Source: Streptosporangiaceae bacterium (lineage in GTDB: Bacteria; Actinomycetota; Actinomycetes; Streptosporangiales; Streptosporangiaceae). From it: 7,139 nucleotides of DNA. Below, one piece after another: positions 4,901 through 7,139 of this stretch. The stretch is taken from assembly GCA_030045295.1 (NCBI GenBank), contig JASIGD010000467.1, positions 1 to 7,139 on the forward strand, given 5' to 3'. The first letter of the stretch is position 1. Every line of letters begins with the position of its first letter. Both the position numbers and the translations under genes were made by a program. The notes beneath the pieces were generated by a model. It saw nothing but the letters and a program-made list of their open reading frames with translations, ran no database searches and was not told the DNA's origin.

Positions 4901-5335
4901 CTGCCGACGTGAGCCTGAGAACATCTGGACCGCTGTCACCGCGTGTAATCGGCTAATCTTTCATATCGGCTGGAGGGTAATCCTCCGGGTGACCGGATTC
5001 GATGCGGGCACAGATGGCCTGGCCGTGGCTGACGATCCGGGCTGCGGCCGCGCAGGCTTTGACGAATCATCCGGCCTGGCCCCGCCGCGTCTCGAGCGCG
5101 CCGACGGCGCCAGCCGCCGGCCCGGCACGCCGGCCCCGGCACGCCCGCTTCGTCGATGACCGGCGCAGGCTTCGCGGAACCGCACGGGCCGTGCTCGTGG
5201 GTCCACGCCCAAACGAGTTCTGCGTCAAGCACGGCATGACGGGCGGCTGACCGCAGGTACGGTTGCGACGGCCCCGCGCCACAGACATTTGGCGTCCCGG
5301 GCGGGTAAAGGTCCGCCGGGGAGGGTAACGACCGG
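4901..5335. other. Gene-poor stretch upstream of the kinase
   Basis: No confident gene. On the minus strand a GTG-initiated frame from 5232 to 4936 (98 codons) begins with GC3-rich codons for about 40 residues (LDAELVWAWTHEHGPCG...) and then loses coding character. No ribosome binding site or recognisable family is seen. It could be a gene fragment. The kinase promoter must lie here, but I see no good -35/-10 pair. Confidence 0.35.
5296..5325 (+). promoter_or_regulatory. Stem-loop whose 3' arm overlaps the kinase ribosome binding site
   Basis: CCCGGGCGG (5296-5304) can pair with CCGCCGGGG (5313-5321) across an 8-base loop, eight of nine pairs matching. The 3' arm runs into GGGGAGGG (5318-5325), the Shine-Dalgarno sequence for the kinase. 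It could lower translation initiation, but hairpins like this are common in GC-rich leaders. Confidence 0.35.
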
Positions 5336-5338
5336 TTG

Positions 5339-6994
5339 ATGGGCCTGGGAGGAAACCTCCTCGCTGGTCGTTATCGGCTTGATGAACCGATCGGCAAGGG
5401 CGGGTTCAGTGAGGTGTGGCGGGCGACCGATGCCGTCCTGGCGCGGCCGGTCGCCGTCAAGCTGCTGCATCCTGGTCGCGCTCAGCAGCCCGAAGTCCTG
5501 GCCCGGTTCCGGGCCGAGGCGCGGAACGCCGCGGCCTTGTGGCACGTGAACATCGCGCATACCTATGACTATGACGAGCCGGCCGATGGCCTCCAGCCCT
5601 ATCTGGTCATGGAACTGGTGGACGGGCCCTCCCTGGCTGGCGTGCTCGCCGGCGGTCCCCTGAGTGCGGCGCGGACGATGGACATCGTGGCGCAGGCCGC
5701 GGCCGGGCTGCAGGCGGCGCACGCCACCGGCCTGATTCACCGTGATGTCAAGCCGGGGAACCTGCTGCTTGCCTCGGACGGGACCGTGAAGATCACCGAT
5801 TTCGGTATCTCGCACGCGATCGGCTCGGCGCCCGTCACGCTCACCGGGGTTGTCATGGGCACGGCGGAGTACCTAGCGCCGGAACGGATCGCCGGAGCTC
5901 CAGCCGGGCCGGCCAGTGACCTGTATGCGCTGGGAGTCGTCGCGTACCAATGCCTGGCCGGGGCACCGCCGTTCACTGGCGAACCGCTCGACGTGGCGTG
6001 CGCGCACCGTGACCGCCTGGTGCCGCCGCTGCCGCCGTCGGTGCCGGCCGGTGTGGCCGCGCTGGTGATGCAACTGCTCGCCAAGGATCCGGCCTGGCGG
6101 CCGGGCAGCGCCGCCGAGGTCGCGCACCGGGCGGGTCGGCTGCGAGACGATCCGCGGGATAGTTTGAGCATCGGCGCGGGCCGCGCGCGCTACCCTCTGG
6201 CCGCACCCGCCGCAGCTCCGCCGTCAGCGCCGGTGATAGCGTCGGCCGCGCTCGCAGATGACGCCCGGTGGCCAGTCCCGGCCGCGCTCCGGCACGCGTC
6301 CGGTGCGCGGGCAGGTGGTCGCCGAGTTCGTCGCAGGCCAGTCCCGGTCCTCGCCTCCGCCACGATCGCGGGGCTCATCATCATGCTGCTGGCCGTTACC
6401 ATCGGTGCCGCGTTGATCCGGCATCCGGGCGGCGCGCTATCCTCTGCGCCGACCGGGCATCCGGCCGGCGCGATCGCGGCGCCCCCGCCCTCCCGCCCGC
6501 CGTTCTCCGCCAGCCCGAGTCGCCAGGCCCGTCGGCGTACCAGCCCTAGTGACACGGGCGTGCTGCAGATGGATGCCAGTCATCACCGAATCGTCACCGC
6601 CACCCACAGCGGCCGCGGAAGGTTCCGTTGGCACCGGTACGGCAAAGACGCCGACCACGGCCAGGACCGGGGGAACGGCTACGGGTACGGGCAGGGCCAG
6701 GGGAACGGGTACGGGCAGGGCCAGGGGAACGGCAACGGGTACGGGCCAGGCCAGGGCAACGGGTACGGGCAGGGCCAGGGGAACGGCAACGGGTACGGGT
6801 ACGGGCAGGGCCAGGGCAACGGCTACGGGCAGGGCCAGGGCAACGGCTACGGGCAGGGCCAGGGCAACGGCTACGGGCAGGGGTCGGTCCTCAGCATCTT
6901 AGGTCAGCCACCAGCCGAGAATCTGGCGTGGCCGCAAGAGAGACGAGCTGAGCAGGCAGGCGGCGGCTGCGCGAGGGAGGCCGAAACCCGGTAG
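5339..6994 (+). CDS. Membrane-anchored PknB-type Ser/Thr protein kinase with Gly/Gln/Asn/Tyr-repeat ectodomain
   Basis: This 551-residue protein transfers phosphate from ATP to Ser/Thr. The kinase domain (about 12-272) has the glycine loop GKGGFSEV (19-26), catalytic Lys41 (VAVK), alpha-C Glu60, HRDVKPGN (134-141; Asp136 catalytic), DFG (154-156), an activation loop with Thr167/Thr169 before GTAEYLAPE (174-182), and Asp194 of SDLYALG. An Ala/Pro/Arg linker leads to a transmembrane helix at about 336-361, then a Pro/Ser-rich stalk. Residues about 445-515 are GYGQGQGN-type repeats, followed by a 36-residue tail. PASTA domains, common outside in this family, are absent. The ATG at 5339 is chosen; the adjacent in-frame TTG at 5336 is 10 bases from GGGGAGGG, against 13 for the ATG, and is possible. 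All residues involved in catalysis are present, so it should be active. No phosphatase or substrate gene is beside it. Confidence 0.96.
   Translation: MGLGGNLLAGRYRLDEPIGKGGFSEVWRATDAVLARPVAVKLLHPGRAQQPEVLARFRAEARNAAALWHVNIAHTYDYDEPADGLQPYLVMELVDGPSLAGVLAGGPLSAARTMDIVAQAAAGLQAAHATGLIHRDVKPGNLLLASDGTVKITDFGISHAIGSAPVTLTGVVMGTAEYLAPERIAGAPAGPASDLYALGVVAYQCLAGAPPFTGEPLDVACAHRDRLVPPLPPSVPAGVAALVMQLLAKDPAWRPGSAAEVAHRAGRLRDDPRDSLSIGAGRARYPLAAPAAAPPSAPVIASAALADDARWPVPAALRHASGARAGGRRVRRRPVPVLASATIAGLIIMLLAVTIGAALIRHPGGALSSAPTGHPAGAIAAPPPSRPPFSASPSRQARRRTSPSDTGVLQMDASHHRIVTATHSGRGRFRWHRYGKDADHGQDRGNGYGYGQGQGNGYGQGQGNGNGYGPGQGNGYGQGQGNGNGYGYGQGQGNGYGQGQGNGYGQGQGNGYGQGSVLSILGQPPAENLAWPQERRAEQAGGGCAREAETR
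6671..6883 (+). repeat. 24-bp minisatellite in the kinase gene encoding GYGQGQGN
   Basis: About nine units of 18-30 bases, with a core 24-bp unit that repeats perfectly near the 3' end (about 6800-6880). Shorter and longer variants (an extra GN or GY dipeptide, and one Q-to-P change) lie upstream. All changes are multiples of six or more and keep the frame. In the kinase frame every core codon ends in G or C, which the other two frames do not show, so this frame is the one under coding selection. Confidence 0.88.
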
Positions 6995-7089
6995 ATCGGG
7001 CAGGCGGCGGGCACGGCGACGGGGGAGGCGTCATGAGCGTTCATCGCCAGCTTGTCCCCGGTCGCCGATGACCTGGTGTTTTGGTCGAG

Positions 7090-7139
7090 CACGCCCGGCA
7101 AGATTCGACCCCCGCGACCGGCTGCTTAGAAGGCAGCGA
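7090..7139 (-). tRNA. tRNA-Arg(UCU)-like sequence, 3' half, possibly degenerate; 5' half beyond window
   Basis: On the minus strand, GCTGC-CTTCTAA-GCAGC (7137 to 7121) forms an anticodon arm with U33, anticodon TCT and A37. A 5-base variable region CGGTC follows, then a T-stem GCGGG/CTTGC (7115-7111 and 7102-7098, with two G-U pairs) and CGGGCGT plus G73 as acceptor strand (7097-7090). The T-loop is GGTCGAAT, eight bases, instead of the seven-base TTCGAAT, so the universal T54 is lost and one base is extra. The base before the anticodon stem (C, position 26) is also unusual. No CCA is encoded. The D arm and acceptor 5' strand lie outside the window. It may be a real variant, a tRNA pseudogene, or a tRNA fragment left by an integrated element. 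Confidence 0.42.

Noticed and set aside
4936..5232. 98-codon minus-strand frame with GTG start
   Set aside because: The first 40 codons have fair GC3, but no ribosome binding site, no known motif, and loss of coding bias afterwards. Kept only as a note.
6661..6890. CRISPR-like appearance of the regular repeats in the kinase gene
   Set aside because: Units are contiguous with no unique spacers and stay in frame; this is a coding minisatellite. The same applies to 3520-3627.
6904..7101. Minus-strand frame of 65 codons after the kinase
   Set aside because: It overlaps the tRNA-like sequence and the kinase tail and has no start signal.

Overview
This is a high-GC, densely GC3-biased DNA segment that fits an actinomycete (Streptomyces / Streptosporangiales type). 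The support comes from the family make-up (a PknB-type Ser/Thr kinase, a class I methyltransferase, small CxxC proteins), GTG starts with strong GGAGG-type ribosome binding sites, and intergenic islands that fall to about 42-45% GC by hand count against a G+C-rich background. The species cannot be named from the sequence alone.

Layout, left to right. 1-470 (minus): 5' part of a SAM-dependent methyltransferase that runs off the left edge. 471-891: intergenic, with a 17-bp tandem duplication, a decayed N-terminal relic of an IS256-type transposase, and a 42-bp perfect palindrome lying over a likely promoter. 892-1206 (plus): a small two-helix membrane protein controlled by that promoter, followed by a coupled ATGA start that opens only a 17-codon ORF, as if the next operon gene had been lost. 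1388-2140 and 2238-2519 (minus): a putative EreA/ChaN-like protein and a 93-aa CxxC protein, probably co-transcribed. 2520-2994: non-coding, with three DnaA-box-like 9-mers. 2995-3948 (minus): an Ala/Pro/Val/Thr-repeat protein with a zinc-ribbon-like cysteine pattern and a probably frameshifted tail. 3949-5338: a gene-poor 1.4 kb region with a cluster of DnaA-box-like sites, two AT-rich islands and a perfect 16-bp hairpin. 5339-6994 (plus): a membrane-anchored Ser/Thr kinase whose extracellular part is a Gly/Gln/Asn/Tyr repeat. 7090-7139 (minus): the 3' part of a tRNA-Arg(UCU)-like sequence, cut by the right edge.

The genes do not form one obvious pathway. Transposase debris, a truncated operon, a frameshifted tail, two genes with expanding repeats and a tRNA-like end point to a plastic accessory region. 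The most notable non-coding signal is the origin-like region at about 4181-4900, with a second set of similar sites at 2755-2932. It carries DnaA-box-like motifs but has no dnaA, dnaN, rep or parAB gene next to it within the window. It could be a plasmid or integrative-element origin, a DnaA-titration locus, or an island that only resembles one. The sequence alone does not decide.
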